64,000 bases of DNA from Pseudomonas caspiana (GTDB taxonomy: Bacteria; Pseudomonadota; Gammaproteobacteria; Pseudomonadales; Pseudomonadaceae): the NCBI RefSeq assembly GCF_002158995.1, contig NZ_LOHF01000005.1, positions 149,868 through 213,867 of the forward strand, written 5' to 3'. The notes below the pieces were generated by a model. The model was not told where the DNA came from. It did not search any database and saw only the letters and a program-made list of their open reading frames with translations. Below are positions 26,530-34,824 of this stretch, one piece after another. Made by a program: the position numbers and the translations under genes. Position 1 is the stretch's first letter. Every line of letters begins with the position of its first letter.

Positions 26530-26722
26530 CGTTCTTCGCGGGCAAGCCCGGCTCCCACAGGAGAACACGATCTCATGTTGGAGCAGCCGGGGTGGCGCTC
26601 CACCTTGCCCGCGATAAACGATAACGCGGTGTGTCGTCTGACTGCGTCTCATGTATCGCGAGCAAGCTCTGCTCCCACAGGGGAACGCATTCCTTTGTGG
26701 GAGCTGGGCTTGCCCGCGATAT
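26530..26722. repeat. REP cluster: single arm, doublet, single arm
   Basis: Single arm at 26534-26560 (cgcgggcaagcccggctccc), then a doublet at 26576-26680 whose left arm carries a nested GC palindrome (ccggggtggcgctccacctt), then a single arm at 26695-26722 (tgtgggagctgggcttgccc). The doublet loop matches those of 12389-12477 and 31268-31373. Confidence 0.8.
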
Positions 26723-26740
26723 AGGCGACTCAATCTAAAG

Positions 26741-28375
26741 TCATACCGCGTCCAGTTTTATCGTCGGAATGCCGCCCAGACCAGGCTCAGCTCCCACATG
26801 AGTGGTGTGCTCCATAAGATTGGATTCGCCTCGCGAGACATCGACTGTTGTCGACCGGCACTGGCGAAACACTCTTTCAAGCAGCGCTTCACTCCTGAGC
26901 ACCTTGGCGCTGCTGGCAATATCCGGCGCGAGCCAGCGGTCTTCGTCGTACGGCGGGACTTCTTCGCGGAGCACGCGCCACGCGGCATCGGTGCCGACGC
27001 CAAAGCGCTGGATCTTCAAAAATTCGAAGGCCTGGGCCGCAAGCAAATACTCAATCGCCAGAATCTGGGTGGTGTTATCCAGCACCTTGTGCAGCTTCAG
27101 CGCAGCGTTGGTGCCCATGCTCAAATGGTCTTCCTGCAGGCCCGAGGTGACGAAGTTATCGGTAACCGCCGGTTGCGCCAGTTGGCGGTTTTCAGCGCAC
27201 AGGGACGCCGCGACGTACTGAACAATCATCATCCCCGAGTTGACCCCCGGCTGGCTGACCAGAAACGCCGGCAGGTTGCTGATGGTCGGGTTGATCAGGC
27301 GATCCAGTCGCCGCTCGGCAATCGAGCCCAGTTCCGCCACGGCAATTGCCAATAGATCTGCGGCCATGGCCACAGATTGACCATGCGGGTTGGCTTGCGA
27401 CACCACGCGATACGCCTCAGGCGTGCCAAGCAACAGCGGGTTGTCAGTCGCCGAGTTCAGCTCGATTTCAATTTGCCGGGTCGCGTGTACTAATTGGTCG
27501 CGGGTCGCGCCGTGCACCTGCGGGATCGAGCGAACGCTCAGCGCGTCCTGAGTCCGGATGCCATGGCTGTTGACCACCACTTCGCTGCCGTCCAGCAACC
27601 CGCGCAGGTTGCTGCCGACGATTTGCATGCCCGGATGCGGCTTGAGCGCGATGATCTCGGCATCGAACGCATTGATCTGAACGCCAAGCGCTTCGAAACT
27701 CATGGCGCCAATCACATCCGCCCACTGCGTCAGGCGCTGCGCATCGGCGATCGCCAGGCAGCTCAGGCCGGTCATGCACGGCGTACCGTTAACCAGGCAC
27801 AGCCCGTCTTTCGCACCCAGCACCACCGGACTCAACCCTTCGGCGTCCAGCGCCTGCTGTGCAGGTACGACATGGCCGCGATAACTGACGTTGCCCACGC
27901 CCAGCAAGGCAATGCCGATGTGTGCCATGTGGGTCAGATAACCCACCGAACCCTGGGATGGCACGTGCGGCGTGATGTTGCGGTTCAGCAGGTTGAGTAG
28001 AGCCTCGACGACTTGTCGGTGCAGTCCGGATTTGCCTTGGCTGTAGTTGATGATTGCCGCGCAGATGATCGACCGGGTTTGCTCGTCTGAAAGCGCTACA
28101 CCGACGCCACACGCGTGGCTCAGCAAGGTATTGCGCGACAGCTGGCTCAGTTGCTCGCCTTGCAGGGAAATGTTGCACAGCGCGCCCAGCCCGGTGTTTA
28201 CGCCATAAGCCCGCTCGCCGCTGGCGACGATGCGCTCGACAATGGCCTGAGCGTTGTCGATTCGCGCCCAGGCGCTGGCCGAAAGCGCGAGCTGTGCGCC
28301 CCTGCGAGCAACTGCAACCACGTCCTGCCAACGGACCGGACCTTCACCAATGACCACTTGTTCGACGGGCGACAT
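26741..28375 (-). CDS. Histidine/aromatic ammonia-lyase homologue lacking the MIO-forming Ala-Ser-Gly
   Basis: A 544-residue member of the HAL/PAL/TAL family. The ATG at 28375 has AAGGA nine bases upstream; GTG at 28381 is too close to it. The scaffold is intact: RAYGVNTGLG, LLSHACGVG, LVNGTP, ELNSATDNPLL, VAMAADLLAIAVAELGS, SGLQEDHLSMG. But where lyases read GSVG-ASG-DLAPLAH this protein reads GSVG-YLTHMAH (about 142-152), an exact three-residue loss of the triad that cyclises into the MIO electrophile. The tyrosine equivalent to Tyr280 of P. putida HutH (QDPYSLR) is Leu (QDALSVR), and Phe329 is also replaced (ANPHGQ). It sits in the hut array, so a role linked to histidine or urocanate is likely, but ordinary histidase activity is not expected. 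It should not be named hutH without a test. Confidence 0.85.
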   Translation of the reverse strand: MSPVEQVVIGEGPVRWQDVVAVARRGAQLALSASAWARIDNAQAIVERIVASGERAYGVNTGLGALCNISLQGEQLSQLSRNTLLSHACGVGVALSDEQTRSIICAAIINYSQGKSGLHRQVVEALLNLLNRNITPHVPSQGSVGYLTHMAHIGIALLGVGNVSYRGHVVPAQQALDAEGLSPVVLGAKDGLCLVNGTPCMTGLSCLAIADAQRLTQWADVIGAMSFEALGVQINAFDAEIIALKPHPGMQIVGSNLRGLLDGSEVVVNSHGIRTQDALSVRSIPQVHGATRDQLVHATRQIEIELNSATDNPLLLGTPEAYRVVSQANPHGQSVAMAADLLAIAVAELGSIAERRLDRLINPTISNLPAFLVSQPGVNSGMMIVQYVAASLCAENRQLAQPAVTDNFVTSGLQEDHLSMGTNAALKLHKVLDNTTQILAIEYLLAAQAFEFLKIQRFGVGTDAAWRVLREEVPPYDEDRWLAPDIASSAKVLRSEALLERVFRQCRSTTVDVSRGESNLMEHTTHVGAEPGLGGIPTIKLDAV

Positions 28376-28387
28376 CTGCACGCTTCC

Positions 28388-29218
28388 TTACACGGTGACT
28401 GCGCGCCGCTGCACGAAACGATCAACGTATTCGTCGGCGGGGGAGTAGAGGATTTCTTTCGGAGTGCCCACTTGAATCAACTGCCCGTCCTTGAGAATCG
28501 CGATGCGATTGCCAATGCGCACGGCTTCATCGAGGTCATGGGTGATGAACACAATGGTTTTCTTCAGGCTGCTTTGCAGCTCCAGTAACTGATCCTGCAT
28601 TTCGGCGCGAATCAGCGGATCGAGAGCGCTGAACGCCTCATCCATCAGGATGATGTCGGTGTCCGCAGCCAGTGCCCGAGCAAGCCCCACCCGTTGGCGC
28701 ATGCCGCCGGAGAGCTGATGCGGGTATTTGTTTTCGTAGCCTTGCAGGCCCACGGTGCTGATCCAGTGCCGGGCGCGTTCGATGCAATACTCTTTGCTCT
28801 CGCCGCGCACTTTCAGGCCGTAGGCGACGTTGTCCTGCACAGTCTTGTGCGGCAGCAGGCCGAAGCTCTGGAACACCATGCTGATTTTCTGGCGACGAAA
28901 TTGGCGCAGGGCTTCCATGTCGTACTGCAGGATGTCTTCGCCATCGACCAGGATTTCACCGCTGGTGGGATCAATCAGGCGATTGAAGTGGCGCACCAAC
29001 GTCGATTTACCTGAACCGGACAGGCCCATGATCACGAAGATTTCACCGCTGCCGATGGACAGCGACAAGTCGTTCACGCCGACCACGCAGCCGGTTTTTG
29101 CCAGAACTTCGTCTTTACTGCCGTTTTGCCTGACCATTTCCAGCGCGTCCTTGGGACGGTTGCCGAAAATCTTGAAGACGTTGCGGACCACGATTTTGTT
29201 GGGCTCTTGGTTAGTCAT
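28388..29218 (-). CDS. hutV: Histidine ABC transporter, ATP-binding subunit
   Basis: A 276-residue ATPase of the glycine-betaine/proline (ProV) type. Walker A is GLSGSGKSTLVRHFNR, the Q-loop is MVFQSFGLLPH, the signature is LSGGMRQRVGLARAL, and Walker B is DIILMDEAFSALDP, followed by the H-loop FITHDLDEA. It lacks the C-terminal CBS pair of ProV. It overlaps hutW by 4 bp (ATGA) and lies 12 bp before the lyase-like gene. Histidine as substrate is inferred from hut context. Confidence 0.92.
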   Translation of the reverse strand: MTNQEPNKIVVRNVFKIFGNRPKDALEMVRQNGSKDEVLAKTGCVVGVNDLSLSIGSGEIFVIMGLSGSGKSTLVRHFNRLIDPTSGEILVDGEDILQYDMEALRQFRRQKISMVFQSFGLLPHKTVQDNVAYGLKVRGESKEYCIERARHWISTVGLQGYENKYPHQLSGGMRQRVGLARALAADTDIILMDEAFSALDPLIRAEMQDQLLELQSSLKKTIVFITHDLDEAVRIGNRIAILKDGQLIQVGTPKEILYSPADEYVDRFVQRRAVTV

Positions 29219-30066
29219 TTGTTCGCCTCATGCCGTGGCCGGCCGTATGCCTGGGTGATGCGGTCGATGACCACTGCGAGAATCACAATCGCCAGCCCGG
29301 CTTCCAGTCCGCGTCCGACGTTCAGGGTCTGAATGCCCACCAACACATCTTCGCCAAGGCCGCGAGCACCGATCATCGAGGCGATAACAACCATCGACAG
29401 GGCCATCATCGTGGTCTGGTTGATCCCGGCCATGATGCTTGGCAGTGCCAGCGGCAGTTGCACGCCGAACAATTGTTGCCAGCGGTTCGCGCCGAAGGCA
29501 TTGATTGCTTCCATGACTTCGCCGTCCACCTGACGAATGCCCAGATCAGTGAGGCGAATCAGCGGCGGTGCGGCGTAGATCACGGTGGCAAAAATCGCCG
29601 GAACCTTGCCCAGGCCAAACAGCATCAGCACCGGAATCAGGTAAACGAAGCTGGGCATGGTCTGCATGATGTCCAGCAATGGCATCAGCACCGAACGCAG
29701 ACGATTGCTGCGTGCCGAGAGAATGCCCAATGGAATGCCGATGATCACTGAAATCACGGTGGCGACCAGCATCAGCGCCAGCGTCTGCATCAGCTTGTCC
29801 CACAGCCCGACCGCGCCGACCAGAAACAGCAGGCCGACGATGACCGCCGTAGTGACGATTTTGCGTGTGGCGTGCCAGGCAATGCCGCCGACAATCGCCA
29901 GCATCAACCACCACGGCGCCATGCGCAGCAGGCCTTCCAGATTGACGATGGCCCACAGCAGCGTGTCGGAGATCTGCCGGAACACATCGCCGTAATTGGT
30001 CACCAGCGCATCAACCCAGTCGTTGACCAGATTGGCGATGGAGAATGTGAAGCTTTCGGGGAACAT
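29215..30066 (-). CDS. hutW: Histidine ABC transporter, permease subunit
   Basis: A 283-residue inner-membrane permease of the ProW/OpuAB type with about six membrane segments. The EAA loop EAINAFGANRWQQLFGVQLP, which contacts the ATPase, is clear, as is PLLDIMQTMPSFVYLIPVLM. It overlaps hutV by 4 bp. A REPIN of about 75 bp separates it from hutX upstream, a position where REP elements often protect the highly expressed binding-protein mRNA. Confidence 0.92.
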   Translation of the reverse strand: MFPESFTFSIANLVNDWVDALVTNYGDVFRQISDTLLWAIVNLEGLLRMAPWWLMLAIVGGIAWHATRKIVTTAVIVGLLFLVGAVGLWDKLMQTLALMLVATVISVIIGIPLGILSARSNRLRSVLMPLLDIMQTMPSFVYLIPVLMLFGLGKVPAIFATVIYAAPPLIRLTDLGIRQVDGEVMEAINAFGANRWQQLFGVQLPLALPSIMAGINQTTMMALSMVVIASMIGARGLGEDVLVGIQTLNVGRGLEAGLAIVILAVVIDRITQAYGRPRHEANK

Positions 30067-30094
30067 AAGGTGCTCTCTGAACTGGAATTCAATT

Positions 30095-30169
30095 CTGTAG
30101 GAGCTGCCGAAGGCTGCGAAGGCGGTGGATCAGGTACATCGCTTCGCAGCCTTCGGCCGCTCCTACAGG
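30095..30169. repeat. REPIN (GCCGAAGGCTGCGA family) between hutX and hutW
   Basis: ctgtaggagctgccgaaggc pairs with gccttcggccgctcctacag. Located between binding-protein and permease genes of one operon. Confidence 0.88.
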
Positions 30170-30177
30170 GGATTGCG

Positions 30178-31146
30178 TTACAACGAAGCATCCACCTTTT
30201 TCGCCGCTTCTTCACTCACCCAGGCGTGCCAGACTTCCGGGTGTTCCTTGAGGAAGATTTTCGCCAGTTTCGGCGATTCGATGCGGTCCTTGGTCATGCG
30301 GGCCAGGTTCTGGTTGAGCAGATCAATGGGGATGTTGACCTTTTCCATGACTGACACCAATTCCGGAGCCTGTTCGTGGAAGGTCTTGGACAAGCCCACC
30401 TTGATTTCGATGTTCTTGTTCACGCCATCCTTTTCTTCCAGACGTACCAGATCCACCTGGCCCATCAGAGGCGTCGGCGACCAGTAGTAAGTCAGGATCG
30501 GCTCGCCACGTTTGTAGCTCGACAGGATCGCTGCATCCAGTGCTGGGCCAGTGCCTGGGCGGAAATTAGTGTATTTGTCTTCCAGACCGTAGGTCTTCAG
30601 CATTTCGCTGTTTTCAAGCTCGCAGGTCCAGCCAGCAGGGCAGTTGTAAAAACGGCCTTTGCCCGGCTCTTCAGCGTCTTTGAACAGCGTCGAGTATTTG
30701 GCCAGATCGCTGATGGATTTCAGGTCCGGAGCCTTGGCTTCTAGCTTGCGCTTGGCGTCGCCTTCGATCACATAACGCGGCACGTACCAACCTTCGACTG
30801 CGCCTTTGACGGGGCTGCCGACACCGACCACTTTCCCGGCTTTCTCAGCCTTGTTCCACACTTCGCTGCGGCCAACCCACTCTTCGGCAAACACCTGAAT
30901 ATCGTTGGTGCTCAGAGCGTTTTCCATGGTGATGGAATTGCCCGGCAAGCTGTCGACTTCACAGCCGTAACCCTTGTTCAGGACCACCTGCAACACGTCG
31001 GTCAGCAACATGGCGCTTTCCCAGTTCAGACCGGCGAACTTCACCGGCTTGCCGGATTCGCACCAACCCGCTGCCTGACTTGCGCCAGCGCCGGTGAGCA
31101 AACCCAGTGAAATCAACGTGGATAGCAGTGCCTTCTTGGTTTTCAT
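30178..31146 (-). CDS. hutX: Histidine ABC transporter, periplasmic binding protein
   Basis: A 322-residue protein. The start at 31146 gives a signal peptide (MKTKKALLSTLISLGLLTGA, cleavage after SQA). The mature domain is of the OpuAC/ProX type (VKFAGLNWESAMLLTDVLQ, then GYGCEVDSLPGN, then LTYYWSPTPLMG), with tryptophan/tyrosine-rich stretches as in binding proteins for charged or quaternary amines. It follows hutU after a REPIN and leads the hutXWV cassette. Confidence 0.92.
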   Translation of the reverse strand: MKTKKALLSTLISLGLLTGAGASQAAGWCESGKPVKFAGLNWESAMLLTDVLQVVLNKGYGCEVDSLPGNSITMENALSTNDIQVFAEEWVGRSEVWNKAEKAGKVVGVGSPVKGAVEGWYVPRYVIEGDAKRKLEAKAPDLKSISDLAKYSTLFKDAEEPGKGRFYNCPAGWTCELENSEMLKTYGLEDKYTNFRPGTGPALDAAILSSYKRGEPILTYYWSPTPLMGQVDLVRLEEKDGVNKNIEIKVGLSKTFHEQAPELVSVMEKVNIPIDLLNQNLARMTKDRIESPKLAKIFLKEHPEVWHAWVSEEAAKKVDASL

Positions 31147-31267
31147 TGTGTGACGCTCCTCGCGAATGGATGTGGGCAGTTTCCAGATCAAAAGGCCAGA
31201 AGCCTGATTGCAGGACACTTGACGGTCCTTTGGGGTGGTCAGTTCCTTCTGCACTGTTGGAGATCCT

Positions 31268-31373
31268 TTGTGGGAGCGGGTGGGCGGCATTCCGACTTGC
31301 CCGCGATAAACGATGACGCGATATGCCGTCTAGCTGCGTCTCATGTATCGCGGGCAAGCACCGCTCCCACAGG
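31268..31373. repeat. REPIN between hutU and hutX
   Basis: tgtgggagcgggtgggcggc...cttgcccgcgata pairs with tatcgcgggcaagcaccgct. The left arm is lengthened by an extra gggtggg-cggcattccg stretch, resembling the nested palindrome at 26576 and 8790. Confidence 0.82.
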
Positions 31374-31381
31374 GAGACTCG

Positions 31382-33067
31382 CTAGCCCTTGATCATCGGC
31401 AGATTCAGGCCCTTCTCGTTGGCGCAATCAATCGCGATCTGATAACCCGCATCCGCATGGCGCATCACGCCGGTGGCCGGGTCGTTATGCAACACGCGGG
31501 CGATGCGTTCGGCGGCTTCGTCGCTGCCGTCGCACACAATCACCATCCCCGAATGCTGGGAGAAGCCCATGCCGACGCCGCCGCCGTGGTGCAGTGAAAC
31601 CCAGGTCGCGCCGCTGGCGGTGTTGAGCAGGGCGTTGAGCAGTGGCCAGTCGGACACCGCATCGGAACCGTCCTGCATGGATTCGGTTTCGCGGTTCGGG
31701 CTGGAGACCGAGCCGGAGTCCAGGTGGTCGCGGCCGATCACAACCGGTGCCGACAACTCACCGCTGCGGACCATTTCGTTGAACGCCAGACCGAGTTTGG
31801 CGCGCTGACCCAGGCCGACCCAGCAGATACGCGCTGGCAGGCCCTGAAAGGCAATGCGCTCGCGGGCCATGTTCAGCCAGTTGTGCAGATGCGCGTCGTC
31901 CGGGATCAGTTCTTTGACCTTGGCGTCGGTCTTGTAGATGTCTTCCGGGTCGCCCGACAGCGCGGCCCAGCGGAAAGGCCCTACGCCACGGCAGAACAAC
32001 GGACGAATGTAGGCTGGAACGAAACCCGGGAAGTCGAAAGCGTTTGCCGCGCCTTCTTCCTTGGCCATCTGCCGGATGTTGTTGCCGTAATCGAAGGTCG
32101 GGATGCCCATTTTCTGGAAGGCCAGCATCGCCTCGACGTGTTCAGCCATGGACTGCTTGGCGGCTTTGACCACCGCGGCTGGCTCGGTCAGAGAGCGGGC
32201 GCGGTACTCGTCCCAGGTCCAGCCTTTTGGCAGATAACCATTGAGTGGGTCGTGAGCGCTGGTCTGGTCGGTGACCATGTCCGGGCGCACGCCACGACGC
32301 ACCATTTCCGGCAGGATTTCCGCGGCGTTACCACACAACGCGATGGAGATCGCCTTGCCTTCAGCGGTGTACTTGGCGATACGTGCCAGGGCGTCATCCA
32401 GATCGTCGGCTTGCTCGTCGACGTAACGCGTCTTGAGGCGGAAGTCGATGCGGCTCTGTTGGCATTCGATGTTCAGCGAGCTGGCCCCGGCCATACCTGC
32501 GGCCAGAGGTTGCGCGCCTCCCATGCCGCCCAGGCCTGCGGTCAGGACCCACTTGCCTTTGAGGCTGCCGTTGTAATGCTGGCGACCGGCTTCGACGAAG
32601 GTTTCGTATGTACCTTGAACGATCCCCTGGCTGCCGATGTAGATCCAGCTACCAGCGGTCATCTGGCCGTACATGGCCAAGCCTTTGGCATCCAGTTCGT
32701 TGAAGTGCTCCCAGCTCGCCCAGTGCGGCACCAGGTTGGAGTTGGCGATCAACACCCGAGGCGCGTTGCTGTGGGTCTTGAACACGCCGACCGGCTTGCC
32801 GGACTGAACCAGCAGGGTTTCGTCGTCATTCAGATGGGTCAGGCTTTCGACGATCTTGTCGTAGCACTCCCAGTTGCGCGCTGCGCGACCGATGCCGCCG
32901 TAAACCACCAGTTCTTTGGGGTTCTCGGCCACTTCCGGGTCAAGGTTGTTCATCAGCATGCGCAATGGTGCTTCGGTCATCCAGCTTTTGGCGGTGAGCT
33001 TGGTGCCACGAGCCGCGCGTACTTCGACGTCACGGTAGCGGGTCCAGTCTTGGTTATTCTCGGTCAC
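31382..33067 (-). CDS. hutU: Urocanate hydratase
   Basis: A 561-residue NAD-dependent enzyme that hydrates urocanate to 4-imidazolone-5-propionate, step 2 of histidine breakdown. The NAD region [20 protein letters not shown] and the signature around the conserved Cys ([20 protein letters not shown]) with [18 protein letters not shown] are intact. It is the first gene of the leftward hut array, preceded by a sigma-54-like promoter and a HutC-like operator. Confidence 0.98.
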   Translation of the reverse strand: MTENNQDWTRYRDVEVRAARGTKLTAKSWMTEAPLRMLMNNLDPEVAENPKELVVYGGIGRAARNWECYDKIVESLTHLNDDETLLVQSGKPVGVFKTHSNAPRVLIANSNLVPHWASWEHFNELDAKGLAMYGQMTAGSWIYIGSQGIVQGTYETFVEAGRQHYNGSLKGKWVLTAGLGGMGGAQPLAAGMAGASSLNIECQQSRIDFRLKTRYVDEQADDLDDALARIAKYTAEGKAISIALCGNAAEILPEMVRRGVRPDMVTDQTSAHDPLNGYLPKGWTWDEYRARSLTEPAAVVKAAKQSMAEHVEAMLAFQKMGIPTFDYGNNIRQMAKEEGAANAFDFPGFVPAYIRPLFCRGVGPFRWAALSGDPEDIYKTDAKVKELIPDDAHLHNWLNMARERIAFQGLPARICWVGLGQRAKLGLAFNEMVRSGELSAPVVIGRDHLDSGSVSSPNRETESMQDGSDAVSDWPLLNALLNTASGATWVSLHHGGGVGMGFSQHSGMVIVCDGSDEAAERIARVLHNDPATGVMRHADAGYQIAIDCANEKGLNLPMIKG

Positions 33068-33108
33068 GAAAGAAGTCCTCAGCGATCAGTTCAATGCACT
33101 TGGCTTTA

Positions 33109-33122
33109 CTTGTATGTACAAG
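33109..33122. promoter_or_regulatory. HutC-like operator at the hutU start of transcription
   Basis: cttgtatgtacaag is a perfect 6-bp dyad around central tg, with core TGTA-N2-TACA. It is shared with the hutC/hutF site at 38187-38196. It lies just downstream of the -12 element, over the predicted transcription start (about 33116). Confidence 0.75.
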
Positions 33123-33125
33123 CAT

Positions 33126-33143
33126 ATGCAATTGAAATACCAA
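33126..33143 (-). promoter_or_regulatory. Sigma-54 -24/-12 promoter for hutU
   Basis: Read leftward: ttggtatttcaattgcat. GG (33141-33140) and GC (33129-33128) are separated by exactly 10 bases, as required for sigma-54, with TTGC at -12. Sigma-54 control with CbrB or NtrC is known for the P. fluorescens hutU operon; the activator sites are not identified here. Confidence 0.75.
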
Positions 33144-33159
33144 CTCTTGAAAACCAGTT

Positions 33160-33248
33160 GGTAGGAGCGAACTTGTTCGCGAGGGGGGAGGCGGATTGAT
33201 GAATATATTGGCTGGTCTGGCGCTCTCGCGAACAAGTTCGCTCCTACC
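33160..33248. repeat. REPIN (GCGAACTTGTTCGCGAG family)
   Basis: ggtaggagcgaacttgttcg with exact complement, upstream of the hutU promoter. Confidence 0.9.
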
Positions 33249-33445
33249 ATTAATCCGCGCAGGTTCAATAGGTTGTGTGCTGTTTTGGCTGCGTGGTGCT
33301 TTGCTGGATTGGCGACGTCTGCGGTACCGTGGACCAACCTTGCAGAGACAGACGCGCTCAAAGAACCAGTCGTCTGCAGTTGTTACTTGGCAAACGACTC
33401 GCTTCGTTTTGGGGCGCTCGGTAACAAAATGGTGCGCGGTTTGAG
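33249..33445. other. Gap between hutU upstream REPIN and the anti-sigma gene, no gene seen
   Basis: About 200 bp. The only reading frame across it starts inside the REPIN and has no ribosome site or recognisable product. Activator sites for the hutU sigma-54 promoter could lie here, but I cannot point to one. Confidence 0.4.
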
Positions 33446-34171
33446 TCAGATGACCTTCACCGCACGCCCGATAAACTGGATCGGACCGGTAGGCTTGCCT
33501 ATCGGTGAACCGGTGGCTTGTTCCAGCGTCAGCTCGAACAGTTGGTTAGGCTGCAACGGCGGCAGTTTATCCAGTGGCACTTGCAGAGTTTGCCCCGGCT
33601 TGACCAGTCCGAGGGAAACCGGGCCTTGCCAGTCATCGCCCTTGGTCCAGAACTCCAGCGCCTTGTCGGCGGGCACTTCGGTAACGCTCAGCGGAATGAG
33701 CTGGATGTCTGTGGAGTTGCTGGTCTGAATCACCCAGCCCGGCGCTTTGTCCTGCGGCGCGACCAGCACCACCAGATACGAAGGCGCCGGAGTCGAGCGC
33801 GACTGGGTGAACAGCGTCATGCCCAACACCAATGACGCAGCCAGCCCGGCACCGGCAAGACCACGCCAGATCGACAGGTTGTTCCACCAGCTTTGCACGT
33901 CGCGTTTTGCGGTTTTTTGTGGCGCGAGCAAATCATCCAGGCTGCGCTCGATCCGCGCCCACAGATGCGGTGGCGGGTTCTGCGGCTCTACCATATCCGT
34001 CAGCGGCAGCAGACGTGCTTCCCATTCATCGACTGCGGCGCGCAAGGCGGGCTCGTTGGGCAGCCGACGCTCTACTTCAATTCGTTGCTTGGCAGACAAA
34101 GTGCCCAGCACATATTCGCCCGCTAATTCGTTCAGCGGTTTTTGGGGTTCAGTGCCCGAGCTGTTGCTCAT
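33446..34171 (-). CDS. Anti-sigma factor, RskA/anti-sigma-K type
   Basis: A 241-residue protein. ATG at 34171 overlaps the sigma stop codon (ATGA), so the pair is translationally coupled. The N-terminal domain (LNELAGEYVLGTLSAKQRIE) is the sigma-binding ASD without a zinc HxxxCxxC motif. One membrane segment (GLAGAGLAASLVLGMTLF, about 103-120) is followed by a periplasmic RskA domain (PAPSYLVVLVAPQDKAPGWV, ADKALEFWTKGDD). It probably holds the partner sigma factor inactive at the membrane. Confidence 0.9.
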   Translation of the reverse strand: MSNSSGTEPQKPLNELAGEYVLGTLSAKQRIEVERRLPNEPALRAAVDEWEARLLPLTDMVEPQNPPPHLWARIERSLDDLLAPQKTAKRDVQSWWNNLSIWRGLAGAGLAASLVLGMTLFTQSRSTPAPSYLVVLVAPQDKAPGWVIQTSNSTDIQLIPLSVTEVPADKALEFWTKGDDWQGPVSLGLVKPGQTLQVPLDKLPPLQPNQLFELTLEQATGSPIGKPTGPIQFIGRAVKVI

Positions 34172-34731
34172 CCGATGCACTCCCGTAATGCATTCAGGCT
34201 GCGCTTGATCCAGGCTTTGACAGTGCCCAGCGGCGCGCCGATTTTTTGCGCAATCTCTTGATGTGAATAGCCGTCCACGTAAGCGTGGAACACGCAGTTG
34301 CGACGTACCGGTTCAAGCTGTTCCAGACAGAATTCGATCCGCCCCGGATTTACCCGCCAGTCAAAACTGTCCACCGTTTCGTTCCAGCCTTCCAGCGTCG
34401 CCTGTGCTTCATCGTGCTCGTCTTCATCTTCACTCTGCACTTCCCGGGCATTGTTGCGAATGGCGTTCAACGCCAGATGCCGGGTGATGCTGAATATCCA
34501 GCCACGCGCCGAACCCCGGGTCTTGTCGAAGCTTGCCGCCCCGGTCCAGACCTTGATAAAGGCGTCATGCACGATGTCCTGAGCCAATGCGCTGTCGCGC
34601 ACCAAGCGTTGCGCAACACCGAGCAAACGAGGACTTTCCTGGGCATACAGCCGCTCAAGCGCCTGCCGCTCGCCTCGGGCGCAGGCATCCAGTGCTGCTT
34701 CGTAATCAAACAGGGATTCTTGGGAGGACAA
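34168..34731 (-). CDS. ECF sigma factor (SigK-like)
   Basis: A 187-residue sigma-70 family factor with only regions 2 and 4. Region 2 runs through LVRDSALAQDIVHDAFIKVW and RGWIFSITRHLALNAIR (the -10 recognition helix). Region 4 is CLEQLEPVRRNCVFHAYVDG and YSHQEIAQKIGAPLGTVKAW. An acidic linker (SEDEDEHDE) lies between them. It is coupled to a downstream RskA-type anti-sigma by a 4-bp overlap. Targets are not evident. Confidence 0.93.
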   Translation of the reverse strand: MSSQESLFDYEAALDACARGERQALERLYAQESPRLLGVAQRLVRDSALAQDIVHDAFIKVWTGAASFDKTRGSARGWIFSITRHLALNAIRNNAREVQSEDEDEHDEAQATLEGWNETVDSFDWRVNPGRIEFCLEQLEPVRRNCVFHAYVDGYSHQEIAQKIGAPLGTVKAWIKRSLNALRECIG

Positions 34732-34762
34732 TTCAATACGCCGTATACAGAGTACTTCTACC

Positions 34763-34812
34763 CCGATTTGAATCGGAGCACCCGCGCAGGAGCATAGACC
34801 AGTTCCTGCGCA
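34763..34812. other. Two dyads in the sigma factor upstream gap
   Basis: ccgatt-tg-aatcgg (34763-34776) and gcgcagga/tcctgcgc around a 12-base loop (34784-34811) lie between the DUF3455 gene and the sigma gene. The second could be a weak terminator or attenuator for the DUF3455 transcript, the first an operator; neither is certain. Confidence 0.4.
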
Positions 34813-34824
34813 GGCTCGCGCTAA

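Noticed and set aside
26415..26722. Possible CRISPR-like repeat array
   Set aside because: The repeats are palindromic REP arms of unequal spacing and mixed orientation, with no unique spacers of constant length and no cas genes.
33196..33444. 82-residue open frame upstream of the anti-sigma gene
   Set aside because: Starts within a REPIN, lacks a ribosome site and has no recognisable product.
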